Of a stretch of DNA of 64,000 nucleotides, positions 42,832 through 53,629 are shown piece by piece; position 1 is the first letter of the stretch; every line of letters begins with the position of its first letter. This DNA is from an uncultured SAR86 cluster bacterium (lineage in GTDB: Bacteria > Pseudomonadota > Gammaproteobacteria > Magnimaribacterales > AG-339-G14), in contig CACILL010000003.1 in NCBI GenBank assembly GCA_902587545.1, positions 33,255 to 97,254 on the forward strand. The letters run 5' to 3'. A program made the translations under genes and the position numbers. The notes under the pieces were generated by a model. It was not told the origin of the DNA, made no database searches, and worked only from the letters and a program-made list of their open reading frames with translations.

Positions 42832-45216
42832 ATGAATATTCCATTAGTCCCCCTTAGAGATGTAGTAATTTTTCCTGGTGTAGTAACACCTTTATTTGTA
42901 GGTAGAGAGTCATCAATTAACTCTTTGCAAAAGGCTATGTCGGATGATAAATCCGTTATGCTGGTTGCTCAGAGGGAAGCAAATACGGAAAACCCTAGTC
43001 AAAAGGATTTATATGAAATTGGTACTGTTTCAACAATATTGCAGCTTATAAAACTTCCTGATGGAACTTATAAAGTTTTGGTTGAGGGAATAAAAAGGGC
43101 AAGACTGCAAAACTTGCTTGCTGGGAAAGATATTTTAGAAGCCGAAGTAGACATTCTTGAAGACTCTGAAATGGAAGACGACCTTAAGAAAAGCTACGTT
43201 AATACTTTGCAGTCTCAATTCAGAGAACTTTCAAAAACATCTCAAAAAATCAGACCTGAAATTGCCAATCAAGTTAGATCGGTTGAAAGGTTAGAAAAAT
43301 TAATTGATACCTTAGTAGGTCATTTATCTATCTCCATAGCAGATAGACAGATATTACTCGAGGAACTTGACTTAGAGGAAAGAGCCAAAAATTTAGTTAA
43401 TCTTCTAGAAACTCAGCTTGATCTTACGCAAATGGAAAAAAAGATTCGTAATAGAGTTAAAAAACAAATGGAAAAGAGCCAAAAAGAGTATTACTTGAGC
43501 GAACAAATGAAGGCTCTCAAAAAAGAAATGGGTGAAGGCGATGACCTCGATGATGAGGTAGAGATTTTAGAGAAGAAAATAAAAGACTCCGGAATGCCTG
43601 ACGATGCTAAGGAAAAAGTTAATACAGAATTGAATAAATTCAAGCTTATGCCTCCTATGTCAGCCGAGGCTTCAGTCGTAAGAGGATATATAGATTGGAT
43701 GACAAGTATTCCATGGAAAAAGAAGTCTAAAATTCAAAAAAATATTGAAAATGCCAGTAAGGTTTTGGAAAAAGATCACCATGGACTTGAAGAAGTCAAA
43801 GAAAGAATTCTGGAATACCTTGCAGTTCAAAAAAGAGTTTCGAAACTTAAAGGACCTGTTTTGTGTCTTGTTGGGCCTCCTGGAGTTGGAAAAACCTCTT
43901 TAGGAGAGTCTATTGCAAAAGCAACGGGAAGAAAATTCACAAGAGTCTCCCTAGGTGGTGTCAGAGATGAAGCAGAGATAAGAGGACATAGAAGAACTTA
44001 TATCGGTTCTATGCCTGGAAAAATTCTTCAAAAAATGTCTAAAGTAGGTGTTAAAAATCCTTTATTCCTACTCGATGAAATAGATAAAATGGGAATGGAC
44101 TACAGAGGAGATCCCTCTTCAGCATTACTTGAAGTTTTAGATCCTGAACAAAATCATACTTTTAACGACCATTATCTTGAAGTTGATTACGACTTATCTG
44201 ATGTCATGTTTGTTTGTACTGCAAACTCCTTAGATATTCCGGCACCTTTGTTGGACAGAATGGAAATTATCAGACTGCCTGGTTATACCGAAGATGAAAA
44301 ACTAAGTATTGCTAAAGATTATCTTGTTAAAAAACAACTCAAGAATAATGGATTAGATGAATCTGAAATTGATATTTCAGATAACTCAATATTGGATGTT
44401 ATCCGATATTATACCAGAGAAGCTGGTGTAAGATCTTTAGAAAGGGAAATTGCAAAAATTTGCAGAAAAACTATTAAAAAGATTGCTGATCTAAAAGAAA
44501 AGAAATTAATCAAGGTTACTCCAAAAATACTCGAAGATATTTTAGGCGTAAAAAAGTTTGATTATGGTGAAGCCAAAGATAAAGATCGAATTGGTCAGGT
44601 AACTGGATTGGCATGGACGCAAGTTGGTGGAGAACTCTTAACCATTGAAGCTTCAGCATTTAAAGGAAAGGGTAAAATTATAAAAACTGGAAAACTTGGA
44701 GACGTAATGCAGGAATCTATTCAAGCTGCAATTTCAGTGATAAGAGCTAGAGCAGAAACTTTAGGAATAAACCCTGATTTTCATGAATTAAATGATCTTC
44801 ATATACACGTTCCCGAAGGAGCAACTCCGAAAGATGGTCCAAGTGCGGGTATTGGTATGTGCACGGCTGTAGCTTCGGTCTTATCAGAAATTCCAGTCAG
44901 GGCTGACGTAGCCATGACAGGAGAAATTACCTTGCGTGGAGAGGTTTTAAAAATCGGAGGCTTGAAGGAGAAGTTGCTAGCTGCCAAAAGAGGTGGCATT
45001 AAGACAGTATTAATACCCGAAGGTAATGTCGGAGATTTGAGAGAAATTCCTGACAAAATAAAAACCAAGTTAGAAATTAGACCAGTGAAATGGATTGATG
45101 AAGTTTTTGACCTCGTTTTGACGGAAAAACCTAAAATTTGGGAAGAAAAAGGCGAGAATTCCTCTAAATCTACAAGAAGAAGAAAAACTAGAAAAGATAA
45201 GCTTGAAACCCATTAA
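42832..45216 (+). CDS. lon: Lon protease
   Basis: ATP-dependent protease for misfolded and regulatory proteins. The N-terminal LON domain (1-200, PLVPLRDVVIFPG) is followed by coiled-coil, the AAA+ module with Walker A GPPGVGKTSLG (about 345-355), and the protease domain. The catalytic Ser lies in PKDGPSAGIGM (about 671) with the Lys about 43 residues later in GGLKEKLLAAKR. Length is 794 (E. coli 784). A basic tail, TRRRKTRKDK, ends the protein. Confidence 0.98.
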   Translation: MNIPLVPLRDVVIFPGVVTPLFVGRESSINSLQKAMSDDKSVMLVAQREANTENPSQKDLYEIGTVSTILQLIKLPDGTYKVLVEGIKRARLQNLLAGKDILEAEVDILEDSEMEDDLKKSYVNTLQSQFRELSKTSQKIRPEIANQVRSVERLEKLIDTLVGHLSISIADRQILLEELDLEERAKNLVNLLETQLDLTQMEKKIRNRVKKQMEKSQKEYYLSEQMKALKKEMGEGDDLDDEVEILEKKIKDSGMPDDAKEKVNTELNKFKLMPPMSAEASVVRGYIDWMTSIPWKKKSKIQKNIENASKVLEKDHHGLEEVKERILEYLAVQKRVSKLKGPVLCLVGPPGVGKTSLGESIAKATGRKFTRVSLGGVRDEAEIRGHRRTYIGSMPGKILQKMSKVGVKNPLFLLDEIDKMGMDYRGDPSSALLEVLDPEQNHTFNDHYLEVDYDLSDVMFVCTANSLDIPAPLLDRMEIIRLPGYTEDEKLSIAKDYLVKKQLKNNGLDESEIDISDNSILDVIRYYTREAGVRSLEREIAKICRKTIKKIADLKEKKLIKVTPKILEDILGVKKFDYGEAKDKDRIGQVTGLAWTQVGGELLTIEASAFKGKGKIIKTGKLGDVMQESIQAAISVIRARAETLGINPDFHELNDLHIHVPEGATPKDGPSAGIGMCTAVASVLSEIPVRADVAMTGEITLRGEVLKIGGLKEKLLAAKRGGIKTVLIPEGNVGDLREIPDKIKTKLEIRPVKWIDEVFDLVLTEKPKIWEEKGENSSKSTRRRKTRKDKLETH

Positions 45217-45245
45217 AAAAAGGTGTTTTAAGCTCTAAATCTCGC

Positions 45246-45273
45246 TTGACAGATATATATCTACATGTCTAAA
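45246..45273 (+). promoter_or_regulatory. Possible promoter for the HU gene
   Basis: A perfect TTGACA at 45246-45251 is followed after 16 bp by TCTAAA (4 of 6 to TATAAT). A second -35-like TTGACT at 45282 has no matching -10. The stretch 45217-45330 holds no gene, which makes a separate hupB promoter likely. Confidence 0.4.
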
Positions 45274-45330
45274 TCACGTTATTGACTTTGTGTCTAAAGA
45301 TTTTAACAACTTTATTTAGGAGAGAGACTA

Positions 45331-45600
45331 GTGAATAAAGCCGAACTAATAGAAGCAGTTGCAGACGCAACTGATACCTCAAAAGCAGAAGCCAGCAGAA
45401 CTTTAGATGCTGTGCTAGATTCAATTGCAGGAGCTTTAAGTAATGGAGATTCCGTTGCACTTGTTGGATTTGGAACCTTCAACGTAAGAGAAAGAGCAGC
45501 AAGAATGGGAAGAAATCCAGCTACTGGCGAAACTATTCAAATAGCCGCTTCTAAAGGCGTAGGTTTCAAGGCCGGTAAAAGTCTCAAAGATAGTTTATAA
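45331..45600 (+). CDS. hupB: Nucleoid protein HU
   Basis: DNA-binding protein that bends DNA. The 89-residue sequence has the start NKAELIEAVADATD, VALVGFGTFNVRERAARMGRN with the DNA-contacting arm, and GKSLKDSL at the end. Position between lon and ppiD matches HU-beta. The start is GTG with AGGAG at 45318-45322, 8 bases upstream. It is followed by a strong terminator. Confidence 0.97.
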   Translation: MNKAELIEAVADATDTSKAEASRTLDAVLDSIAGALSNGDSVALVGFGTFNVRERAARMGRNPATGETIQIAASKGVGFKAGKSLKDSL

Positions 45601-45611
45601 ACTTATTTTTT

Positions 45612-45646
45612 AAAACGCGTCCTATATTTATAGGGCGCGTTTTTAT
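45612..45646 (+). terminator. Intrinsic terminator after hupB
   Basis: The stem AAAACGCG-T-CCTAT pairs with ATAGG-G-CGCGTTTT (one G.T wobble, loop of four), and is followed by a T-rich tail. It ends the HU transcript before ppiD, whose start is 15 bp later, and may work in both directions because A runs precede it. Confidence 0.8.
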
Positions 45647-45660
45647 TTTATAATCACGAA

Positions 45661-47460
45661 ATGTCTGCACTTCAAAACATAAGGAAAGGTTTATCGTCAA
45701 CTAGCTCATCCATCATTGTGGCAGTATTAATTTTCGGCTTGGTTGCAACTTTTGGTGGATTTTTAACTGATCCGTCTGCTCCTTCAAACTCACCATTAAA
45801 GATTAATGGTAAAAATATTTCTTTTGGAGAATATAATTTAGAGTTTAGTCGAATTTCCAGCTTATTTTCTGAAAGCGATGTATCAGAGGAAATAATTAAT
45901 GAAGTAACCAGAAACTCAATAATTTCAAAAGAGTTGATCTATCAAAAGGCTCTTGATTTAAAAATGAACGTTTCCGATGATTATGTAAATAGTTTGATTG
46001 CAAATGACCTGTCTTTTCAAACAAATGATGAATTCGACACAGCACTTTTTTCAGGATACATGGCAAGACTTGGTTTGACAGTTAACGATTATAGAGAGCT
46101 TGTAAAATCAAAATATTTGGCAAACATCTTAAGCGACTTCATTTCTCGTTCTGAATTTTCTTTGAATTCATCGGCATTGAATTTCATTCAGGCTACAAAT
46201 CAACAAAGATCTGTAAGTTTTTTTAAATTGGATCTTATTGAAATCTCTGAAAAGGAAATAATCCCAGAATCAGAGATCTTAAACTACTATCAACAAAATC
46301 AGTTTAGATTTATAGAGCCGAAAAAAGTTGTAGTTAACTACATCTTGTTGAATGAAAATATTTATAAAGATTCTTTAGAGGTTTCCACTCAAGAAATTTT
46401 AGATGAAAGAATTCTATTAGAGGAGGGCAACGAGAATTCTCAAACAAGAGTAAGTCATATCCAACTTAGTTTTTCGTCTGATGAAGAAAAGAAAGAAAAA
46501 TTAAATACAGCTAAGATTATTTTTAAGAAGCTTTCTGAATCTATAACTTTTGAGTCATTAGTTGAAGAGTATTCTGATGATTTTGGTAGTAACAGTAATG
46601 GCGGAGATTTAGGTTACACCGATGGAACAATTCTTCCTGAAGAATTTGAATCAGAAATAAAAAATTTATCAGTTGACGATATTTCTCAAATAATAGAAAT
46701 GCCGGGATCTCTTCATATTTTGAAAGTTACAGAAAAGAATGAATTCTTATTTTCTGATGCTGAAATAAAAGAAATGATTTTGTCTAATAAATCTCAAGAA
46801 ATTCTTAATCAAAGTCTCTTAAATATTGAAGATAATTATCTAGGTCTTACTTTGGATGTTCTTTCTTCTGATTTAAGCCTCAAAATCCAAAAATCAGGAC
46901 AATTTGATAACGAGAATATCCCAGAAGAACTTCTTTCTTTTAACGTTTCAGATGAAATTTTTGATCAAGATGATGTAAGTCCTGAATTTTTTGGACCTTA
47001 TGAAGATGAAGCGGGTAATTTTCTTTTATTTGAAATTAGTGAAGTAAAGCAAGAAACTTTGCTTTCTCAATCTGATGCACAGTCAGAAATTACAAAAATA
47101 CTTCAACTCGATCAAGCAAAAGACACCATTCTCCAAGAGCTAGAAAAATATGAAGCCAAAGCAATTGCTAATGAATTATCAGATTTTAACTCTTACTCGT
47201 TGATTAAAAGAGACAGTAGCCTTTTACCGGACAATTTACTAAGTGACTTATTCAAAGTAGATCTTGAAAATCCAGTTTTTATATCTTCTCAAGAAAATGG
47301 AAATATCTATGTAGTTAGGTTAACAAAAATTAAAAACTCTAAAAATCTTGCAAAGAAGGATGATATTGAGGCGGCTAAGAATTCTTTAAGATCTTTGAAT
47401 GCAAGATCTTATTTGGATACTTTTTTTAAAGAGTTAGAGTCAGATGCTTTTATCAATTAG
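45661..47460 (+). CDS. ppiD: PpiD-like periplasmic folding chaperone
   Basis: Inner-membrane-anchored parvulin protein that helps newly exported proteins. One N-terminal membrane helix (about 17-36) precedes a SurA-like N domain and a parvulin domain (about 255-365; [27 protein letters not shown]). Length is 599 (E. coli 623). The domain may be catalytically weak, as in E. coli, and I cannot verify the active-site residues. It ends 8 bp inside the convergent fabI gene. Confidence 0.92.
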   Translation: MSALQNIRKGLSSTSSSIIVAVLIFGLVATFGGFLTDPSAPSNSPLKINGKNISFGEYNLEFSRISSLFSESDVSEEIINEVTRNSIISKELIYQKALDLKMNVSDDYVNSLIANDLSFQTNDEFDTALFSGYMARLGLTVNDYRELVKSKYLANILSDFISRSEFSLNSSALNFIQATNQQRSVSFFKLDLIEISEKEIIPESEILNYYQQNQFRFIEPKKVVVNYILLNENIYKDSLEVSTQEILDERILLEEGNENSQTRVSHIQLSFSSDEEKKEKLNTAKIIFKKLSESITFESLVEEYSDDFGSNSNGGDLGYTDGTILPEEFESEIKNLSVDDISQIIEMPGSLHILKVTEKNEFLFSDAEIKEMILSNKSQEILNQSLLNIEDNYLGLTLDVLSSDLSLKIQKSGQFDNENIPEELLSFNVSDEIFDQDDVSPEFFGPYEDEAGNFLLFEISEVKQETLLSQSDAQSEITKILQLDQAKDTILQELEKYEAKAIANELSDFNSYSLIKRDSSLLPDNLLSDLFKVDLENPVFISSQENGNIYVVRLTKIKNSKNLAKKDDIEAAKNSLRSLNARSYLDTFFKELESDAFIN

Positions 47461-48247
47461 CTTCAGATAAATCACCCATAGCTGTGATGTTAAATCCTGC
47501 ATCAACATAAAGAATCTCACCAGTTATACCACTTGCTAGGTCTGAACAAAGGAAAGCAGCTGCATTACCTACCTCTTCAGAAGTGATGTTTCTTTTTAGT
47601 GGGGCTCTGGATTCATTGTAAGAGAGCATTTTCTTGAAGCTTTTTACTCCAGACGCAGCTAATGTTTTTACTGGTCCAGCAGAAATTGCATTTACTCTAA
47701 TCTGGTCAGCACCCATGCTATTTGCAAGATATCTTGTAGTAGATTCTAAAGCTGCCTTTGCAACCCCCATGACATTGTAGTTTGGCAAAGTCCTTTGTGC
47801 TCCAAGATAAGAGAGAGTTAATAACGAGGCATTTCTGTTTTTCATTAGATGTTGGGCTTTTTGTGCAAGGGCGGTAAAACTAAAAACACTTATATCATGT
47901 GCAATTTTAAATCCCTCTCGAGTAGCTACGTCTACAAAGTTGCCATCAAGTTCATTTGCTGGCGCAAATCCAACAGCATGAACTATTCCATCTAAATATC
48001 CCCATTCATTTTCAATTTCTTTTATGAGTAGCTCTATAGAGCTATCATCACTGACATCGCATTCAAAATAGTTTTTACAGCCTAATGGATCACCTACTTG
48101 AGTAACTTTTTTTAAGAGTCTTTCACTTTGATAAGACAGAAATAATTCAGCCCCCTGATCGGACATCGACTTGGCTATACCTGCTGCAATAGAGAATTTA
48201 TTTGCAACACCAACAATTAGAATTTTTTTCTCTTTGAGAAATGACAT
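47453..48247 (-). CDS. fabI: Enoyl-[acyl-carrier-protein] reductase (NADH)
   Basis: Last reductive step of fatty-acid elongation. The 264-residue protein has the FabI pattern: [13 protein letters not shown] at the cofactor loop, the acyl-site [16 protein letters not shown], and catalytic Tyr-x6-Lys in [11 protein letters not shown]. The substrate-loop [18 protein letters not shown] is present. It is alone on the minus strand and overlaps the 3' end of ppiD. Confidence 0.96.
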   Translation of the reverse strand: MSFLKEKKILIVGVANKFSIAAGIAKSMSDQGAELFLSYQSERLLKKVTQVGDPLGCKNYFECDVSDDSSIELLIKEIENEWGYLDGIVHAVGFAPANELDGNFVDVATREGFKIAHDISVFSFTALAQKAQHLMKNRNASLLTLSYLGAQRTLPNYNVMGVAKAALESTTRYLANSMGADQIRVNAISAGPVKTLAASGVKSFKKMLSYNESRAPLKRNITSEEVGNAAAFLCSDLASGITGEILYVDAGFNITAMGDLSEAN

Positions 48248-48308
48248 TGAAGAATAATCTTAACATTGCAATTAATAAAAAAAATTTTTTATCGTTATTT
48301 AAATCAAA

Positions 48309-48314
48309 TATAAT
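48309..48314 (+). promoter_or_regulatory. -10 element before the TonB receptor gene
   Basis: A perfect TATAAT lies 11 bp before the receptor ATG with only T-rich sequence upstream at the -35. The leader would be very short and has no ribosome binding site, so the receptor start may be leaderless. Confidence 0.4.
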
Positions 48315-48325
48315 CACTTTTTTCT

Positions 48326-51100
48326 ATGAGACATTCACTTACATTTTTTTTATTCTTTACTTTTTTTGGTACCTTAATTGCGGATGTTTCTGAGGATGTT
48401 TATGTAACCGGTAGCGTCATAAAAAAAACTTCGCTTTTGGTTGCAAACCCAATAAGCACATTTGATTTAAATGATATTGAAAAGCGCGGAACTCTTCATA
48501 TTGAAAATTTCCTCAGTTACCTCCCTCAAATCAAGCCAAGTAATTCCAACTTTCATTCAAATAAAGCTACAGGAACAGCTTCAGTCAGTTTAAGAGGGTT
48601 AGGCGGAACTAGGACTTTAATTCTTATAAACGGTAAAAGACTTTCTCCTGGAACGCCTATGAATGGAACGGCTGAACAAGACTTAAGCCAAATACCTTTT
48701 TCTTTGATAAAACAGGTCGATGTTCTTACTGGTGGTAAATCAACTATTTATGGATCAGACGCTATAGGCGGCGTAATTAATTTTCAATTAAATAGAAAAT
48801 TTTCTGGTATTGATCTTTCATACCAACACTCTTTTTACAACCACCAGAATGAAGACCCAAATTATGGAAGAAAAAATTATGATCTAGCTCCTAATTCTGT
48901 CTCAGACGGTCATGCGAATACATTGCAATTTTCTTTGGGATATGAAATTTTTCAGGATGTTCATTTAACCTCTTATTTTAATTATAGGTCAGTAGATGAA
49001 GTGACTTGGTCGCAAAGAGACATAAGTGTTTGCGCATTAAGTGGAAATGCTGAATGTCGAGCTTCATCAACTTCTCCAGAGGGAAAATTCGTTGAAAATA
49101 AAGTTGGTGGAAAAACATTTCACGTAAAAGATAACACCTTTGCTTCAGGCCCAACATTTTATAATTTTGCATCGAAGAACCATTTACTTAGACCTGATAA
49201 AAAAAATGATGTTGGAATTCTTTTAACTTTTGAAAATCTCGAAAAGCATACTTTTAATGTTGATTATTTCAAGTCATCACATAAAACAGTTGGCCAATTA
49301 GATTATTCTGGTGTTTTTAGATTATCTGTTGATCTCCCATGTAACAACCCTTTCTTATCGAATCAACAATTTACAGCGATATGTTCTGATAATGGATTGA
49401 CATTATCGGATACCGCCCCTTTGTATATAAGTAGAAGGAATATTGAAGGAAATCCAAGGCAGCAGAATTTTAAGCATTCAACAGATAGGTTTGTGTTTGA
49501 CGTCGATGGTGAAATCACTAATGAGTGGTTTTATAATTTTAGCTTTCAAAGTTCTAGAACTACTGCAGACTTCACTTATTTCAATGATATTTCAAAGCAG
49601 AGAGCGATAAATGCTCTAAAAGTTTCAGGCACGCCATCAAACCCATTCTGTGTTTCTGGAAATGATTGCAAGCCATGGAATATTTTCTTAAATAGCGATG
49701 GGAATTTGAAGAGTTCGGCTGCCTTGGGCGTCACCAAAGAAGCCTTAGACTACATATCAACAAACTTAAAAGTTAATGCTGAATTGACAGAAGATCAGTA
49801 TAGGTTTGTAACCTCAAAATCTTTCACAACAAAAAATGCTGTATTACCATCTTTAGACGTGGCCTTAGGTCTTGAGTACAGAGAATTAAATTTAAAGAAA
49901 AATGCAGACGATTTTTCTGATGGAGCAGGGCAACAATATCCACATTCAAGTTTGTATGGAAGTTTGAAAGTCAAAGAATTATTTTCTGAAATTTATCTGC
50001 CCTTGGTCACTGATACCAATTTAAATTTCAGTATTAGATATTCAGATTATTCTTTAGAAGAAAACTCACTGACCTACGACATTGGTTTAGTTCAGCTATT
50101 TGAAGAAAAATATACACTTAAGTTTTCTCAACAAAAAGCAATTCGAATGCCAGATATTAACGATCTTTATAGTCCAACAAAAGTAAATCAAGCTTTCTTA
50201 AACAGTGATCCTTGTTCAGGCTCTAACCCATCAAAATCTATTTCAGAATGCGCTAGGACTGGTGTAACTGAATCTTTATATGGAAATATTTCAAACACTG
50301 AAACTCAGATAAACTCCTTAATTGGTGGAAATTTAAATTTACGACCTGAAACAGCTATTACAAATAGCTTGAGTTTTCTTTATTCAGATAAGATTGACTT
50401 AGAGATCGATTTTTATTCTATTTCTCTTAAAGATAAGATTGGTTCTTCGGAGGTATCTTTTATACTAGACAATTGTCTTGAAACTGGAGCTTCTTATTAT
50501 TGTAATTTGATTGAAAGAAATCCGACTACCGGAACTTTTTATGAGGGTTCTGGAAAAATAGCTTCCCCTCTTTTGAATGTATCCAGCCAAAATATTTCGG
50601 GCTTGGACTTAACTATATCAAAAATATTTGATGTTGATTTTGGAGAAATTAGACTTAATAATTTTCTTTCATACTTGCTCAAAAATGACATTCAGCTTAG
50701 ACCTTCACTACCAATTGAAGATTGCAAAGGAAAATATGAAAATACTTGTGGATTACCATCACCACAAATTCAAAATATTTTTTCTATGGATTTTATCTAT
50801 AAAGTTTCTCAGTTTGACACCTCGTCTAATTTAACGATGCGTTATATAGATGGAGTTGATGATTCAAATACTCAAAACCCAATTGATTTTTCTAGCTACT
50901 ATTACCTAGATATGAATTTCTCAATAGATTTGGTAAATGATATTAATTTTTCTTTTGGAATAAATAATATTTTTGATAAGAATCCTCCTCTTAATGGAAA
51001 ATCAATTAATTATGTGCCTGGTAATGCAAATACATATCCATCTTATTACGATCCTTTGGGAAGATTTGTATATCTAAATATTTCAAAGAGGATCTATTGA
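48326..51100 (+). CDS. TonB-dependent outer-membrane receptor
   Basis: Outer-membrane transporter that imports a ligand using TonB energy. A signal peptide precedes VYVTGS, a TonB-box-like start, then the plug domain (about 30-160: ENFLSYLPQI, VSLRGLGGTRTLILINGKR, STIYGSDAIGGVINFQL). The barrel follows and ends FVYLNISKRIY with a terminal aromatic, as required for assembly. Length is 924 residues. It starts the operon with the peptide-binding lipoprotein, whose ATG overlaps its stop. Ligand may be oligopeptides, by context only. Confidence 0.93.
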   Translation: MRHSLTFFLFFTFFGTLIADVSEDVYVTGSVIKKTSLLVANPISTFDLNDIEKRGTLHIENFLSYLPQIKPSNSNFHSNKATGTASVSLRGLGGTRTLILINGKRLSPGTPMNGTAEQDLSQIPFSLIKQVDVLTGGKSTIYGSDAIGGVINFQLNRKFSGIDLSYQHSFYNHQNEDPNYGRKNYDLAPNSVSDGHANTLQFSLGYEIFQDVHLTSYFNYRSVDEVTWSQRDISVCALSGNAECRASSTSPEGKFVENKVGGKTFHVKDNTFASGPTFYNFASKNHLLRPDKKNDVGILLTFENLEKHTFNVDYFKSSHKTVGQLDYSGVFRLSVDLPCNNPFLSNQQFTAICSDNGLTLSDTAPLYISRRNIEGNPRQQNFKHSTDRFVFDVDGEITNEWFYNFSFQSSRTTADFTYFNDISKQRAINALKVSGTPSNPFCVSGNDCKPWNIFLNSDGNLKSSAALGVTKEALDYISTNLKVNAELTEDQYRFVTSKSFTTKNAVLPSLDVALGLEYRELNLKKNADDFSDGAGQQYPHSSLYGSLKVKELFSEIYLPLVTDTNLNFSIRYSDYSLEENSLTYDIGLVQLFEEKYTLKFSQQKAIRMPDINDLYSPTKVNQAFLNSDPCSGSNPSKSISECARTGVTESLYGNISNTETQINSLIGGNLNLRPETAITNSLSFLYSDKIDLEIDFYSISLKDKIGSSEVSFILDNCLETGASYYCNLIERNPTTGTFYEGSGKIASPLLNVSSQNISGLDLTISKIFDVDFGEIRLNNFLSYLLKNDIQLRPSLPIEDCKGKYENTCGLPSPQIQNIFSMDFIYKVSQFDTSSNLTMRYIDGVDDSNTQNPIDFSSYYYLDMNFSIDLVNDINFSFGINNIFDKNPPLNGKSINYVPGNANTYPSYYDPLGRFVYLNISKRIY

Positions 51101-52692
51101 TGCGCATTTTTTTTATTGCTTTTATATTCCTCATAAGTTGTTCCGGGAAAGATGATACTGCTTCAAAGGTTGATATTTTTTCACAACAAGGAATTTTACT
51201 TTTAGGTAATGGAACAGAACCTTCAGGAATAGACCCTCACATTGTCACAGGCGTACCTGAGCATAAAATATTATTGGCGCTTCTAGAAGGATTAGTAATC
51301 TTTAATCCTAAAACCAATGGCGTTCTTCCAGGTGTAGCTTCTGAATGGAAAATAAGTAAGGATGGATTGATTTACACCTTTATTTTTAATCCAGATGCAA
51401 AATGGACTAATGGCGAAATAGTAAAACCTGAGCATTTTGTCTATTCATGGGAAAGAATTCTTTCTCCTGAATTGGGAGCCCAGTATGCTGATATGCTTTA
51501 TGTTGTAAAAAATGCCGAAAGTTTTCATAAAGGTCAAATAAAAGATTTTAATCAGGTAGGAGTTTCTGCTTTCGAGAACAAACTTGTGGTCACTCTGGAA
51601 AATCCAACCCCTTATTTCTTAAATATTTTGACTCATTATTCAACTTGGCCTGTGCATCCTGAAACTGTCGAAAAATTTGGTGGAATGACTAGCAGAAATA
51701 ATCAGTGGACCAGAGTAAATAATTTTATTGGTAACGGTCCCTTTAAATTGGATTCATGGGAAATAAATAAATCTCTTAAAGTTTCAAGAAATGATCTTTA
51801 TTGGGGTAATAACTCAAATAAAATTAACGGAATAGAATTTCTTCCGATTGATAATGAACTTACTCAAGATCGTCTATTTAGATCTGGTGGAATTCATTTA
51901 GCAAATACCGTCCCAACTGAAAAAATAAAAAGATACCGAGAAGAAAGACCTAATCAATTAATAGAACATAATTATTTCGGAACTTATTACTACAGAATCA
52001 ATACAAATAAATACCCATTGAATGATGTTAATTTCAGAAAGGCATTATCTTTATCCATAGATCGTGACTTGATTGTGAAGAGTATTTTAAAAGGTAATCA
52101 AAAGGTATCTTATTCATTCACTCCTCCAGATGAAAATAACTATAACCCAAATACTAAATTGGAATTTAATCCAGCCAAGGCAAAACTACTTCTTAAAGAG
52201 TCTGGATATGACGTAAATAACTCACCTCTTGAGGTCCTCTACAATACCTCTGAAGGTCACCAAAAAATTGCTCAGGCAATTCAAGAAATGTGGAAAAAAC
52301 ATTTAGGATTGAATGTGGTTCTGACCAATGTTGATTGGAAAGTTTATTTGGCAAGAGAAACTCAAGGAGAATTTGATATTTCTAGAGCCGGTTGGATTGG
52401 AGACTATCCTGATCCTTTTACATTTCTAGATATGATGGTTACAAATAGAGGAAACAATAAAACTGGTTGGAGTAATTCTGTCTATGATGAGATTTTAAAT
52501 AATGCCGCCTCAAAAATTTCAACCAAACAGAGATATGAACTATATGAAGAAGCAGAAAAAATACTAATAGATGAACTGCCAGTCATACCTTTATATACTT
52601 ACACTAGGACCTATCTTTTAAGTGAAAGGGTTAAAAATTGGCAGAACAATATTTTAGACACAAACCCATATCAATTTCTAAGTTTGGAATAA
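51100..52692 (+). CDS. oppA: Peptide ABC transporter substrate-binding lipoprotein (OppA-like)
   Basis: Binds peptides in the periplasm for an ABC importer. A lipobox is present as LISC (Cys14), so unlike soluble OppA it is anchored. SBP_bac_5 features include LNWNGTEPSGIDP-type NGTEPSGIDPH, EGLVIFNPKTNGVLPGVASEW and RKALSLSIDRDLI. I used the ATG at 51100, overlapping the receptor stop as TGATG. Length is 530. The Opp label describes family; the ligand is not known. Confidence 0.92.
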   Translation: MRIFFIAFIFLISCSGKDDTASKVDIFSQQGILLLGNGTEPSGIDPHIVTGVPEHKILLALLEGLVIFNPKTNGVLPGVASEWKISKDGLIYTFIFNPDAKWTNGEIVKPEHFVYSWERILSPELGAQYADMLYVVKNAESFHKGQIKDFNQVGVSAFENKLVVTLENPTPYFLNILTHYSTWPVHPETVEKFGGMTSRNNQWTRVNNFIGNGPFKLDSWEINKSLKVSRNDLYWGNNSNKINGIEFLPIDNELTQDRLFRSGGIHLANTVPTEKIKRYREERPNQLIEHNYFGTYYYRINTNKYPLNDVNFRKALSLSIDRDLIVKSILKGNQKVSYSFTPPDENNYNPNTKLEFNPAKAKLLLKESGYDVNNSPLEVLYNTSEGHQKIAQAIQEMWKKHLGLNVVLTNVDWKVYLARETQGEFDISRAGWIGDYPDPFTFLDMMVTNRGNNKTGWSNSVYDEILNNAASKISTKQRYELYEEAEKILIDELPVIPLYTYTRTYLLSERVKNWQNNILDTNPYQFLSLE

Positions 52693-52696
52693 TATT

Positions 52697-53629
52697 TTGA
52701 TTCAATTAATCTTAAAAAGATTATTCACTTACATCCCTGTTTTGCTAGTTGTAGTCATTGTTACTTTCTTAATGATACATGCTGCACCGGGTGGACCTTT
52801 TGATGCAGAAAGGGTGGCATCCCCTGAAATAATTGAAAAATTAAACGAAGCATACAATTTAGATAAACCAATTTACATTCAAATCTACAATTATTTATTT
52901 AATGCCATTCAAGGAGATTTTGGACCTTCTTTTAAATATCCAGGTAGAACAGTCACCGAACTTATTATGTCAGGATTACCAACAACAATAGAATTGGCAA
53001 TTTACTCAATTCTTTTTGCAATCTTTTTAGGAGTGATTTCTGGTTTAGTAGCATCTCTGAATCCAGGGAAAATTTTAGATATAGTGCCGATGTCTATTTC
53101 GTTACTGGGTATTTGCATTCCTTCAATAATTTTAGGACCTGTACTGGTTCTAATTTTTGGAATTTGGTATGAAGTTTTACCTGTTTATGGATGGGGCGAT
53201 AATCCTGGCGATAAGATTCTGCCCACAATTACGCTTGGTACAGCTTATGCTGCAATTTTTGCCAGACTTACTCGAGGAGGGATGTTAGAAGTTCTCGGCC
53301 AAGATTATATTAGAACTGCAAGAGCAAAGGGCCTTTCAGAGATTAGGATTATCATTGTTCATGCTTTAAGAGGTGGAATCTTACCGGTTATAAGTTTTTT
53401 AGGACCTGCGATTGCCGGACTACTTGCGGGTTCATTTGTAGTTGAAACCATATTCCAAATAAATGGAGTAGGTCGTTTTTACGTTCAAGCAGCTTTTAAT
53501 AGAGACTATACGATGATTTTAGGAACCTCTATTTTATTTACTTTTATGACTTTAACTTTTGTGTTGATCTCAGATATTGTAGCTTCTTTTTTAAATCCGA
53601 CTTTGAGAGATTCAGGTGGTCTTGAATAG
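52697..53629 (+). CDS. oppB: Peptide ABC transporter permease (OppB-like)
   Basis: Inner-membrane permease of 310 residues with about six helices. The start is TTG at 52697, 4 bp after the preceding stop. It has the family N-terminus RLFTYIPVLLVVVIVTFLMI and the coupling-helix motif ARAKGLSEIRIIIVHALRG, which contacts an ATPase. It is between the binding protein and OppC-like permease, but no ATPase gene follows. Confidence 0.93.
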   Translation: MIQLILKRLFTYIPVLLVVVIVTFLMIHAAPGGPFDAERVASPEIIEKLNEAYNLDKPIYIQIYNYLFNAIQGDFGPSFKYPGRTVTELIMSGLPTTIELAIYSILFAIFLGVISGLVASLNPGKILDIVPMSISLLGICIPSIILGPVLVLIFGIWYEVLPVYGWGDNPGDKILPTITLGTAYAAIFARLTRGGMLEVLGQDYIRTARAKGLSEIRIIIVHALRGGILPVISFLGPAIAGLLAGSFVVETIFQINGVGRFYVQAAFNRDYTMILGTSILFTFMTLTFVLISDIVASFLNPTLRDSGGLE